Below are positions 1 through 9,803 of a stretch of DNA of 64,000 nucleotides, in pieces. Both the position numbers and the translations under genes were made by a program. Within the stretch, counting starts at the first letter, position 1; every line of letters starts with the position of its first letter. The DNA is from Sporosarcina sp. HYO08 (GTDB taxonomy: Bacteria > Bacillota > Bacilli > Bacillales_A > Planococcaceae), in NCBI RefSeq assembly GCF_001563475.1, contig NZ_LPUT01000023.1:1-64000 (forward strand), in the 5' to 3' direction. The notes beneath the pieces were generated by a model. It had not been told where the DNA came from, made no database searches, and was given only the letters and a program-made list of their open reading frames with translations.

Positions 1-933
1 TAAAACTGAAATTCTCCTCACGCCTGCGCAACGACAAAAAGTACACCAAACGATCGGCGTTTGCAGGTATGTTTACAATCTGTATCTAGTTACGGCTCAA
101 AAACACTACAAAGAAATGAAAAAACATTTGTCCGGCTATGACTTTTCAAAGTGGTTAAACAACGTGCATCTAGTGGAAAATGATCCATGGATTAAAAAGG
201 TTTCCAGCAAAGCCGTCAAACAATCGATTATGAACGGGGACCGTGCTTTTAAGAATTTCTTTAAGGGAAAGTCGAAATATCCACGCTTCAAAAAGAAACG
301 GAATCAAGATGTAAAAGCCTATTTCCCCAAAAACAATCCGACCGATCTTTCGCCGTGTGCAGTAACCATCTTGTATTTCCAACAATTAATAAAGAACGAA
401 GAATCATTCAACTGGAAAAACAATTAAAACGCCAGCAACGAAAATTAAGCAGAAGTTATGAACAAAACAAAAATCGAAAGGACGGTGAATTCTGCGCTAA
501 AAACAGGCAGAAACAACGGTTAGTTGTTCAAAAATTGCATGCCAGAATAGCCAATATCAGGAAAGAGTATATTCGATTTGTCGTTAGTGTGCTGGTGAAA
601 ACCAAGCCGGCCTATATCGCCATCGAAGATTTAAACGTCAAAGGCATGATGAAAAATCGCCACCTGTCCAGAGCGATTGCCGCACAAAACTTTAAACAGT
701 TTAGAGAATGGCTCATCGGGAAGTGTTTGGAGATCGGCATTGAAATCCGACTCGTCAATCGATGGTTCCCTTCAACAAAACGTTGTTCGGCTTGTGGTGA
801 AAAAAATCATGACATCTCACTTGCGGATCGCATGTTCACCTGCGCAGTTTGCGGTTTAGAGATGGACCGAGACTTCAATGCCAGTTTAAATCTAAAATAT
901 ACGAACGACTACACGGTCGTTACTACAAATTAA
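1..933 (+). pseudogene. tnpB: IS200/IS605-type TnpB, internally deleted and frameshifted
   Basis: TnpB is the RNA-guided nuclease encoded by IS200/IS605 elements. Frame 2 is open from base 2 to 427 and reads as a TnpB N-terminus (LTPAQRQ, then GVCRYVYNLYL). The protein then resumes in frame 1 near 350 with FAVCSN, a coiled region of LEKQLKRQQ type, the catalytic Glu (AIEDLNVKG), a four-Cys zinc finger (CSACG...CAVCG) and the last catalytic Asp (DRDFNASLN). The segment that should carry the first catalytic Asp (usual DLGLK context) is missing at the junction, about 100 codons by comparison with the family, so the product cannot be an active nuclease. The true start lies left of the window. No tnpA is visible. 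Confidence 0.85.
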
Positions 934-1050
934 TATGTGTATTAATAGGGTGGGCTACATCCGAATTTACGCCTGTGGAGTGCTAAACCAACCGTAGTAG
1001 CGGGATATTGGCGAGGCGGGGTACGAAGAAGCAGGAATGGTCTGGCATAG
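934..1050 (+). other. Right-end / omega-RNA-like tail of the broken TnpB element
   Basis: The non-coding stretch after the TnpB stop (GTGGAGTGC, then a GCGGGATATTGGCGAGGCGG segment) has the position and look of the guide-RNA scaffold that overlaps the 3' end of tnpB and the right end of such elements. I cannot place the exact end, because neither the left end nor an empty target is in view. It stops shortly before pxpB, so the element sits directly upstream of the pxp genes. Confidence 0.35.
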
Positions 1051-1068
1051 AAAAAGGACAGTTTTTTT

Positions 1069-1827
1069 ATGTTTTTAGTAGCAGTTGTTGGGATGAAAAT
1101 GCATCATACACAAGTGACGATCAAACCATTGGGGGATTCTGCGCTTATGGTTCAACTCGGGGATGGAATAGACCCTTTGATTCATAAACAGGTGAAGGCG
1201 CTATCAACTCTGTTGCATGAGCATCCATTTGAAGGGTTTGTCGAATCTGTACCTGCTTACAATAACGTTACGGTCCATTACAATCCATACATCGTCTATC
1301 TTTCCCAATTTGGAGCAGAAGGGATCACCCCATTTCAAAAAGTGAGCGCTTTCATAAATGAGTTAGTGCAACGAATGGGGGAGACACAGTCCATTGAAGA
1401 CAGGATTATTACGATTCCCGTCTACTACGGAGGAGAATTTGGCCCTGATTTGGACTATGTAGCAGCGTATCATGATTTGTCCACCGACGAAGTCATTCGG
1501 ATTCACACAGAAAACGAGTATTTGGTCTATATGCTAGGGTTTGCGCCCGGTTTTCCGTTCATGGGCGGCATGAACGAGTCCATTGCCACTCCGCGAAGAG
1601 AAACACCACGGCTGTCAATCGCTCCTGGATCGGTCGGAATTGCAGGAAAACAAACGGGCGTATATCCATTAGAGACGCCTGGGGGCTGGCAAATTATCGG
1701 CCGCACGCCAAAGAAACTGTTTCTTCCTCATCTGTCACCGCCGACCTTATTGCAATCCGGCGATAACATTAAGTTTGTTCCGATCTCCCTTGAAGAATAT
1801 CGAACAATCGAGGAGGAGATGGAATGA
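1069..1827 (+). CDS. pxpB: 5-oxoprolinase subunit PxpB (KipI family)
   Basis: PxpB works with PxpA and PxpC in ATP-dependent cleavage of 5-oxoproline to glutamate; in B. subtilis the homologue KipI also inhibits the sporulation kinase KinA. Family signatures are clear: IKPLGDSALMVQLG near the N-terminus, GFAPGFPFMGG in the middle, then SIAPGSVGIAGKQTGVYP and TPGGWQIIGRTP. An AAAGGA lies about 10 bases before ATG 1069. ATG 1093 or 1099 would give a more typical N-terminus, so the start is uncertain. The stop overlaps the pxpC start (ATGA). No pxpA lies alongside; a damaged TnpB element occupies the upstream position. Confidence 0.92.
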   Translation: MFLVAVVGMKMHHTQVTIKPLGDSALMVQLGDGIDPLIHKQVKALSTLLHEHPFEGFVESVPAYNNVTVHYNPYIVYLSQFGAEGITPFQKVSAFINELVQRMGETQSIEDRIITIPVYYGGEFGPDLDYVAAYHDLSTDEVIRIHTENEYLVYMLGFAPGFPFMGGMNESIATPRRETPRLSIAPGSVGIAGKQTGVYPLETPGGWQIIGRTPKKLFLPHLSPPTLLQSGDNIKFVPISLEEYRTIEEEME

Positions 1828-2804
1828 CCGTTCAAGTACTTCATCCCGGTTTACTGACAACGATTCAAGATTTGGGGAGATTCGGTTCACAACAATATGG
1901 CGTCATTGCCAGCGGCGCGATGGATCCCTATTCTCTTCGAATCGCCAATTTACTTGTTGGAAACGAACAAGGCGAAGGGGCGCTCGAGGTCACATTAATG
2001 GGGACGTCCTTAGCGTTTCAGCAGGATCGGCTCATTGCCATTACGGGCGGGGATTTACGTGCAACGATTGACGGGGAACGTGCGCCGATGTGGCGACCGA
2101 TCGTTGTCAGGGAAGGTTCTGTCTTGACATTCGACTATGCCGTTCATGGATGCCGGGCATATGTAGCTTTTGCAGGCGGCATCGATATACCGAAAGTCAT
2201 GGGCAGTAAAAGTACGTATATGCGTGCAGGGATTGGCGGGTTCAACGGAAGGGCATTGCAAAAAGGGGATATTTTCCATTGCGGCGAGATGGGCGCGCGC
2301 AGTCAGTCGCTTGTCTGTGAATTAAAGGATCCGCTCTCTTGGTCTGTTAATTATCATACACTTCTGAATGTAGAACAGACACAGACTATTCGTGTACTGA
2401 AAGGGACCGAATTTGATCGCTTTGAGAAAAAAAGCCAGCAAGCGCTATTTACTGAGTCGTATACACTAACAACGAATTCCGACCGGATGGGTTCACGGCT
2501 GGAAGGCGCCGCTTTGTCACTGCGTGAGGAATTTGAGTTACTTTCTGAAGGCGTTACATATGGGACGATTCAAGTTCCGCCGAATGGACAACCGATTATT
2601 TTAATGGCAGATCGTCAAACAACAGGCGGCTATCCAAAAATCGGTCAAGTGATGACCGCCGATTTACCGAGTTTGGCCCAGTTGAGACCGGGCGGAGCGA
2701 TTCAATTCAAGGAAGTATCGCTTGAAGAAGCCGAAAAAGCATTCATCAGAAATGAACGGATCATTCAAGAAATCAAAATGGCCATTCAGTTAGTAACTTC
2801 ATAA
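1824..2804 (+). CDS. pxpC: 5-oxoprolinase subunit PxpC (KipA family)
   Basis: Biotin-dependent-carboxyltransferase-like subunit that pairs with PxpB in 5-oxoprolinase. The 326 residues show the expected opening LHPGLLTTIQDLGR, then GAMDPYSLRIANLLVGN, YVAFAGGIDIP, and a late GYPKIGQVMTADLP. The length is normal for the family. Translation is coupled to pxpB by a four-base ATGA overlap, so the two subunits are made together. A strong hairpin terminator follows at once, so pxpBC looks like the distal part of a transcript that should begin upstream of the TnpB element. Confidence 0.92.
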   Translation: MTVQVLHPGLLTTIQDLGRFGSQQYGVIASGAMDPYSLRIANLLVGNEQGEGALEVTLMGTSLAFQQDRLIAITGGDLRATIDGERAPMWRPIVVREGSVLTFDYAVHGCRAYVAFAGGIDIPKVMGSKSTYMRAGIGGFNGRALQKGDIFHCGEMGARSQSLVCELKDPLSWSVNYHTLLNVEQTQTIRVLKGTEFDRFEKKSQQALFTESYTLTTNSDRMGSRLEGAALSLREEFELLSEGVTYGTIQVPPNGQPIILMADRQTTGGYPKIGQVMTADLPSLAQLRPGGAIQFKEVSLEEAEKAFIRNERIIQEIKMAIQLVTS

Positions 2805-2818
2805 CTGTTCCTAACATA

Positions 2819-2868
2819 AAAACCATCCTCTATTCGCGGATCAGAAAGCAGAATAGGGGATGGTTTTT
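2819..2868. terminator. Rho-independent terminator after pxpC
   Basis: AAAACCATCCTCTATTC pairs with GAATAGGGGATGGTTTT across a 15-base loop, followed by T residues. It is A-rich on the other arm, so it could also end transcription from the convergent IclR remnant. Confidence 0.8.
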
Positions 2869-2869
2869 A

Positions 2870-3070
2870 TCAATGCAAATAGCCCAATCGGTTCGATATT
2901 TCCTCGGCAGCTGCGATCACTTTTGCTGCAAGTTCCGGAATCCGGTCATTATGATAATTAGCTTCGATGCCGGCGATACTAATTCCCGCAATGACCTCAC
3001 CACGATGATTAAAAATGGGTGCTGCGATCGCAGATGTGTGATTTTCCAATTCGGAATGGCTCAGTGTGTA
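2870..3070 (-). pseudogene. IclR-family regulator, C-terminal remnant (KipR-like)
   Basis: Read on the minus strand, an uninterrupted frame with no start ends at a stop at 2870. It contains SAIAAPIFNHRGEVIAGIS followed by PELAAKVIAAAEEIS, the end of an IclR effector-binding domain. About 66 codons remain of a protein normally near 250, so the helix-turn-helix and most of the sensor are gone. IclR regulators (kipR in B. subtilis) commonly accompany the pxp/kip genes, so this is probably the lost local regulator of pxpBC. Its role is inferred from context; the family call comes from the motif order. Confidence 0.75.
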
Positions 3071-3622
3071 AAATATCTAATGACCGGACAACTGTTTTAT
3101 TTTTATTCGTCATACGAGTTCCTCACTTTATTTCACTTTTAGTTTAGTACGATATAATAAGAAGGCGTTTGCCTTCCCATTGTAGTTGACAACGCCAAAA
3201 GGAATCCCATCAGTAGCACATACGTCACAGATTCGTCCAAAATTACCCCAATTGACCATCTTCCTCTTAAACTAGTACTTACATTATACACTTCGAAGTT
3301 AGACTTTGGAGAGGATTCAATTAATCATGCGGAGAATCGATTTGAAATTCTCTATTCAGTGGATGTTCAAACGGCTGCATAACCAGCCAACATCCTGTTA
3401 GCCCAAGCCTCGGCGATTGATCCCAATCCATCACTAGAAGAAACTGGATTTCTAGACAACTTTTATGTAGTAGTTTAAAATTATTGTAGGGATTTTCTCC
3501 TATTGTAGTGTGAATTATTAGTAAATGGATAGTGAATAGACGAAGTCCGAATAATCCAACAGACCTATTCGTTTTTATGTGTATTTATTTCTACCTAATG
3601 TTAAGAAAGCAGGAGGGAGAAC
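3071..3622. other. Gene-poor stretch with decayed coding-like fragments
   Basis: No intact gene is convincing here. On the minus strand 3259..3128 is a 43-codon ATG frame (MVNWGNFGRIC...) with a purine-rich stretch just before it. On the plus strand 3300..3476 reads as coding-like sequence (EDSINHAENRFEILYS, then ANILLAQASAIDPNPSLEE) broken by a TAA near 3378. I recognise neither. Together with the IclR fragment this looks like a region of gene decay. The last 100 bases hold the ribosome site AGGAGGGAG of the next gene. Confidence 0.35.
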
Positions 3623-5734
3623 ATGAAAAATGATGACATGCTGAAACAAACTACGTTAGAAGAAAAGGGTCATTTGAAAAAAGTACTGAAAGAATTGGCT
3701 GATATTAAATTTGCACTCGACCAATCTTCTATTGTAGCTATAACGGACGATAGAGGGGTCATTTTATATGTCAACGACCGCTTCTGTGAGATTTCTAAAT
3801 ATCAAAAAGAGGAATTGATTGGTCAAAATCATCGCATGATCAATTCCAACTATCATTCTCATGATTTTTTTAAAGACATGTGGACGACCATTAGAAAAGG
3901 AAAAGTATGGCGAGGAGAAATTTGTAATCGCGCAAAAGACGGATCTTTGTATTGGGTCGATTCAACGATCGTTCCTTTTTTACATAAAACTGGAAAGCCT
4001 TATCAATATATTGCCATTCGAAACGACATTACGCGTCGAAAGAAAATGGAAGAAGAGATCAAAAAAAGCGAAGAAATGTATCGCTTAATTACAGAAAATT
4101 CATCAGACTTCATTTCGGTCATTAATACGGACTGTCAGTTTACCTATGTATCACCTTTGCACCAAATTCTTTTAGGACATGAGGAAGCGTCATTGAAATC
4201 GAGTCAATTACTTCATTGGATACACGAAGATGACAGGGAAGAGGTTTCACAAATGCTAGAAGAATTAGTGAAGGGGCGTAAACAATCCATTCGATTCGAC
4301 TATCGGATGCGGACGAAGAGTGGAACTTATATAGATGTAGAAACGAAAGCAAGTGCAATGTTCGATGAAGCATCGGACAGCAATAGATTTGTGCTTGTGA
4401 CGCGAGATATTACCGAGCGTAAACAATCTGAGCAGATGATTTATCATCTTGCTTATCATGATGCATTAACGGACTTGCCTAATCGCAGATTGTTTATGAA
4501 GCGATTAAGGGATGAAGTGGCGAAGGCAAAAAAATCGGCAACGACTCTTGCTGTTTTGTTTATTGACCTGGATCGGTTCAAATACATTAATGATACATGG
4601 GGACATGATACTGGAGATTATATTCTTCTCCAAGCAACACAGCGTATTAAAAATTCCCTTCGTTCTACGGATTTCATCGGAAGATTAGGTGGAGATGAGT
4701 TTGCTGTACTATTAAGCGGGGATGCAAATCAAGAGAATATAGAGATCATTATCAAAAGAATACAAAAGAATTTTGAAGAACCCGTCAACATTTCAACTCA
4801 CAAATATACCCTTTCTTGCAGTATTGGCGCTTCTTTTTTTCCTGACGATGGAAAAAGTGCGGATGAACTATTAACAAAAGCGGATACTGCTTTGTATGTT
4901 GTAAAAGAACAGGGTAGAAATGGGTATGCCTTTTTTAATCCGGAAATGGAAAAGCAATCGCTGGAACGAACTTTGTTGGAAAACGAGTTAAGAAAAGCCA
5001 TTGAGCTCGAGCAGTTTCATCTTGCTTACCAACCGAAAGTTGATTTTTCAAAAGGTGAATTAGTAGGCATGGAGGCGCTTGTGCGTTGGGATCATCCTGA
5101 TTTAGGCAGCATTCCACCAAATAAGTTTATTCCGTTGGCAGAAGAAACGGGATTGATCCTCCCGCTTGGTGAATGGATTCTTCGCCGCGGCTGTGAACAG
5201 AATAAAGAGTGGCAACAGAAAGGGTACCCGCCTTTAAGGTTATCGATTAATTTATCGGTTAGGCAATTAGAATGTCCTACTATTCCTCAAGTGGTCGAAG
5301 AGGTATTGCGAGATACGGCATTAGACCCTCAATGGCTTGAGCTCGAAGTGACGGAAAGCGTTTTTGCGGAAGTAGAACACGCTTCAACGCTTCTGAAAAA
5401 TATTAGAGCATTAGGGGTTACCATCTCCATTGATGATTTTGGGGCAGGGTATAGTTCTTTTAGTTATATTAAGCACCTTCCTGTGGACACCCTTAAAATT
5501 GATTCGTCATTTATTCAAGATATTGACCAAAACGAGCATAGTCAAGCGATTGTAAAGGCTGTTTTAACGCTTGCCAAGACACTCCGCCTGAATGTGATAG
5601 CTGAGGGGATTGAAACTAAGGATCAACTTGCCATTTTAAATGAGGACGGATGTAAACAGGGGCAAGGATATTTATTCAGCAAGCCGTTGTCAGGTGAGGA
5701 TTTTGAAAAATACTTACAGAATCGTTTGAATTAG
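3623..5734 (+). CDS. PAS-PAS-GGDEF-EAL cyclic-di-GMP signalling protein
   Basis: A 703-residue soluble sensor that should make and/or degrade cyclic di-GMP. Two PAS domains occupy roughly residues 25-140 and 150-265; each ends in the DITxR(R/K) linker typical of PAS-GGDEF proteins. The GGDEF motif is intact ([11 protein letters not shown], near residue 356), as are the EAL signature (MEALVRW, near 484), the DDFGAGYSS loop and the late AEGIET motif. Both activities are therefore possible, and PAS input probably decides the balance. No transmembrane segment is visible, so the signal is cytoplasmic. The start has a good ribosome site (AGGAGGGAG). The gene stands alone and ends in its own terminator. 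Confidence 0.9.
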   Translation: MKNDDMLKQTTLEEKGHLKKVLKELADIKFALDQSSIVAITDDRGVILYVNDRFCEISKYQKEELIGQNHRMINSNYHSHDFFKDMWTTIRKGKVWRGEICNRAKDGSLYWVDSTIVPFLHKTGKPYQYIAIRNDITRRKKMEEEIKKSEEMYRLITENSSDFISVINTDCQFTYVSPLHQILLGHEEASLKSSQLLHWIHEDDREEVSQMLEELVKGRKQSIRFDYRMRTKSGTYIDVETKASAMFDEASDSNRFVLVTRDITERKQSEQMIYHLAYHDALTDLPNRRLFMKRLRDEVAKAKKSATTLAVLFIDLDRFKYINDTWGHDTGDYILLQATQRIKNSLRSTDFIGRLGGDEFAVLLSGDANQENIEIIIKRIQKNFEEPVNISTHKYTLSCSIGASFFPDDGKSADELLTKADTALYVVKEQGRNGYAFFNPEMEKQSLERTLLENELRKAIELEQFHLAYQPKVDFSKGELVGMEALVRWDHPDLGSIPPNKFIPLAEETGLILPLGEWILRRGCEQNKEWQQKGYPPLRLSINLSVRQLECPTIPQVVEEVLRDTALDPQWLELEVTESVFAEVEHASTLLKNIRALGVTISIDDFGAGYSSFSYIKHLPVDTLKIDSSFIQDIDQNEHSQAIVKAVLTLAKTLRLNVIAEGIETKDQLAILNEDGCKQGQGYLFSKPLSGEDFEKYLQNRLN

Positions 5735-5756
5735 CACGTATCCTCAATAATAGTAG

Positions 5757-5800
5757 AAAGCATCCGAGCAGTCGTTGTTGACAGGCTCGGATGCTTTTTT
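5757..5800 (+). terminator. Terminator after the GGDEF-EAL gene
   Basis: AAGCATCCGAGC and GCTCGGATGCTT form a 12-bp stem around a loop of about 18 bases, followed by six T residues. Confidence 0.8.
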
Positions 5801-5913
5801 AGTTGCGATAGGTTGTCACAAAAGAGGGGCGAGGAAATAGAGTTGATTGCTTGTCAATCCCACTCGACGTACCTCGTTTTGCATGCGCTTTCTCATATAG
5901 GGGAAGAGCCTGT

Positions 5914-6573
5914 TTAATCTGCGAGTTCAATCGTAGCCGTAATCGGAACACCATTTAATGACTGTGTTGCCAGCCGATCTGCTTCTGTATTTAATTTACG
6001 CCCAATCAGTTGGTATTCTGGTTGGATCCCATGTTCTTTCATCTTTTCTTCAATACGGTCTGCCCATGCTGATAGATTGTTTTCGAGTGTCGGCCATTCT
6101 CCGGTTAGCTGATTGATCACGACTTGGGAGTCCCCTTTGAAAAGAACTGGCAAATGATGAACGTTCATCAGTTCAAGCTCTTGCAGACATAAGTAGAGCG
6201 CTGCATATTCCGCCTCATTATTCGATTTCAGTTCTGTGGAATGTGCATTCCGGCGCAATCTGTAAGATTTACCATTTTGTTCATAATAAATGACACACCC
6301 TAAACCCGCATGACTACTTTCAAGGTCGAAGCCGCCATCAAAATAGACGGTAATATGATGGGGTTCGGTATCGATTTCTTTCAAATAGCGCTTCAACTCT
6401 TTAACTGTCCATAGGTTGTCTAATCGATCAATCAATTTCACATGTTTAGCGCGTCCCGTACGCTCGATGTCTTCTGTCAGCATTAACGCTTGCGCTGCTG
6501 GCATCTCATCAGCATAAAATGCAGCTTCCGCCCCGTTTCTTGCTTTGTACGTCCATTCGATCCGAATTTTCAT
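5914..6573 (-). CDS. RNase H-like protein (YpeP family)
   Basis: A 219-residue protein: an N-terminal domain of about 70 residues followed by an RNase HI fold from near residue 75. The four acidic active-site positions are all present: YFDGG, NNEAEYAAL, KGDSQVV and TEADRLA. It therefore probably cleaves RNA in RNA-DNA hybrids, although the B. subtilis relatives of this fused form (YpeP type) are less well characterised than RnhB or RnhC. ATG 6573 follows AGGAGG with 7-base spacing. It is transcribed in the same direction as the tyrosine phenol-lyase gene upstream, but a long imperfect palindrome separates them. Confidence 0.8.
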   Translation of the reverse strand: MKIRIEWTYKARNGAEAAFYADEMPAAQALMLTEDIERTGRAKHVKLIDRLDNLWTVKELKRYLKEIDTEPHHITVYFDGGFDLESSHAGLGCVIYYEQNGKSYRLRRNAHSTELKSNNEAEYAALYLCLQELELMNVHHLPVLFKGDSQVVINQLTGEWPTLENNLSAWADRIEEKMKEHGIQPEYQLIGRKLNTEADRLATQSLNGVPITATIELAD

Positions 6574-6664
6574 CGCAAGTCCTCCTATTCATCTACCCAT
6601 ATCATTTCCTGTTCCCATACAGTATGTATACAGTGAGTGTAACCAAAGTTGATCCTCATAAACG

Positions 6665-8199
<1,535 letters not shown>

Positions 8200-8258
8200 T
8201 TACGACTTCGTCATGGCTCCTTATAAAAAAATTCAACTTTGTTGAATGGATTCGGCTC

Positions 8259-8287
8259 GCATAATTCATCAGTCTTGAAACAAGCTA
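8259..8287 (+). promoter_or_regulatory. Candidate forespore (sigma-G-type) promoter of splB
   Basis: GCATA, a 17-base spacer, then CAAGCTA. This fits the sigma-G pattern (GHATR, 17-18 bases, CATnnTA) with one mismatch in the -10 element. splB is a known sigma-G target in B. subtilis, and the site lies 54 bases before the splB start. Confidence 0.55.
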
Positions 8288-8340
8288 TCGTAAGATGACT
8301 GGATTGAACACCAGTAATTGCTTAGATGGGGGAATCACAT

Positions 8341-9369
8341 ATGAAAAAACCCTTCACACCACAGCTTGTCTATTTTGAACCGAATGCATTGGATTATCCG
8401 CTCGGCCAAGAACTAAAAGAGAAGTTTGAAAAGATGGGGATCGAAACGCGCTTCACGACATCGCATAATCAAATTCGGGATTTGCCAGGTGAGACGGATG
8501 CACAAAAATACCGGATTGCAAAGTCGACATTAGTTGTGGGCATTCGAAAAACGCTGAAATTCGATTCGTCCAAACCGTCTGCAGAATATGCCATTCCTTT
8601 TGCGACGGGCTGTATGGGGCACTGCCATTATTGTTATTTACAGACCACTATGGGAACGAAGCCGTATATCCGGACGTATGTGAACGTGGAGGAAATTTTG
8701 GACGCTGCTGACAAGTATATTGAAGAGCGCGCACCAGAAATCACTCGTTTTGAAGCGGCTTGTACATCTGATATTGTGGGAATCGATCACCTGACTCATA
8801 CGTTGAAACGGGCGATTAACCATTTCGGACAGACCGAATTAGGACGACTGCGGTTCGTGACGAAATTCCATCATGTCGATCATTTGCTAGATGCGGCGCA
8901 TAACGGCCATACCCGTTTTCGATTCAGTGTCAATGCCGATTATGTCATTAAAAACTTTGAGCCAGGCACCTCGCCATTAGTGAAACGGATTGAGGCAGCA
9001 GGAAAAGTAGCAAGAGCCGGCTATCCGCTCGGCTTTATCGTGGCCCCCATTTATCTTCACGAAGGATGGCAAGAAGGTTACCGATATCTATTTGAGCGGC
9101 TCGATGAGGAACTGCCTGACGATGCAAGGGAAGATATTACGTTTGAATTCATTCAGCATCGTTTTACGAAACCGGCGAAAAGAGTTATTGAGAAAAACTA
9201 TCCGAAAACGAAATTAGCGTTGAATGAAGAAGAAAGACGTTATAAATGGGGCAAGTACGGAATTGGAAAATATATTTACCAGAAAAACGAAGAAGACGAG
9301 ATCAAGGAGACGCTATTCGGTTATACAGAAAAATTCTTTCCGAATGCGAAGATTGAGTATTTTACATGA
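8341..9369 (+). CDS. splB: Spore photoproduct lyase (radical SAM)
   Basis: Repairs the thymine dimer (spore photoproduct) formed by UV in spore DNA, using a 4Fe-4S cluster and S-adenosylmethionine. With the start at ATG 8341 the cluster cysteines fall at 91, 95 and 98 (CMGHCHYC) and the catalytic Cys at 141 (EAACTSD), the same numbering as B. subtilis SplB. That, plus GGGGGA seven bases upstream, settles the start over an in-frame ATG at 8326. The 342-residue length is normal. No splA lies upstream. The gene converges on a SASP gene, whose product packs the DNA form that SplB repairs. Confidence 0.95.
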   Translation: MKKPFTPQLVYFEPNALDYPLGQELKEKFEKMGIETRFTTSHNQIRDLPGETDAQKYRIAKSTLVVGIRKTLKFDSSKPSAEYAIPFATGCMGHCHYCYLQTTMGTKPYIRTYVNVEEILDAADKYIEERAPEITRFEAACTSDIVGIDHLTHTLKRAINHFGQTELGRLRFVTKFHHVDHLLDAAHNGHTRFRFSVNADYVIKNFEPGTSPLVKRIEAAGKVARAGYPLGFIVAPIYLHEGWQEGYRYLFERLDEELPDDAREDITFEFIQHRFTKPAKRVIEKNYPKTKLALNEEERRYKWGKYGIGKYIYQKNEEDEIKETLFGYTEKFFPNAKIEYFT

Positions 9370-9370
9370 T

Positions 9371-9408
9371 CAGATCCAAGCATATCGATAATGGATATGC
9401 TTGGATCA
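9371..9408. terminator. Shared hairpin between splB and the SASP gene
   Basis: GATCCAAGCATATC pairs with GATATGCTTGGATC across a 7-base loop. The T-run is poor on both strands, so termination strength is uncertain, but the position between convergent genes fits a bidirectional terminator. Confidence 0.6.
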
Positions 9409-9414
9409 ATCAAT

Positions 9415-9675
9415 TTATTTCTTCTTTAACTGTGTTTGCGCCATCCCTACCATTTTTTTCACCATTTTACCGCCGATATTTCCAGCCTGTTTTGCCTTCA
9501 GCTCACCGTTGTACCCTTTTTTAAGAGGGATCCCTAGTTCCTGCGCAATTTCAACCTTCTTATTGTCATCTACATCATTGCCTTGCGCGTTGAACACTTC
9601 AACTTTTAAACGATTCATTGCCGCATGCCACTCCGATGATCTGTATCGACCGTTGTATTGATCGTTCTGAGTCAT
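9415..9675 (-). CDS. Alpha/beta-type small acid-soluble spore protein
   Basis: An 86-residue DNA-binding spore protein. The C-terminal half carries the family core: EIAQELGIPL, then AGNIGGKMVKKMVGMAQ, the helices that coat spore DNA and change its UV photochemistry. The germination-protease cleavage site should be at the VE-IA position before the first helix. The N-terminus is longer and more charged than in the major SASPs (SspA/B), so this is probably a minor member. The start at 9675 follows GAGGAGG with good spacing; an upstream in-frame start is less likely. A 7-bp inverted repeat (TTTGAGT/ACTCAAA, 9713..9730) lies upstream. Confidence 0.85.
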   Translation of the reverse strand: MTQNDQYNGRYRSSEWHAAMNRLKVEVFNAQGNDVDDNKKVEIAQELGIPLKKGYNGELKAKQAGNIGGKMVKKMVGMAQTQLKKK

Positions 9676-9803
9676 GATTGATCTCCTCCTCTCAAACGTA
9701 GTATTTCCGCAATTTGAGTATTCACTCAAACAAAAGTGCTAGGTGACTGGCACCAACTTACAGTAAGGAGGGCGCTTCTTTCTGCCGGATAGGTGCCCAA
9801 TTG

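Noticed and set aside
2873-3142. Plus-strand 89-codon frame after pxpC
   Set aside because: It is antisense to the IclR remnant, whose motifs read clearly on the minus strand.
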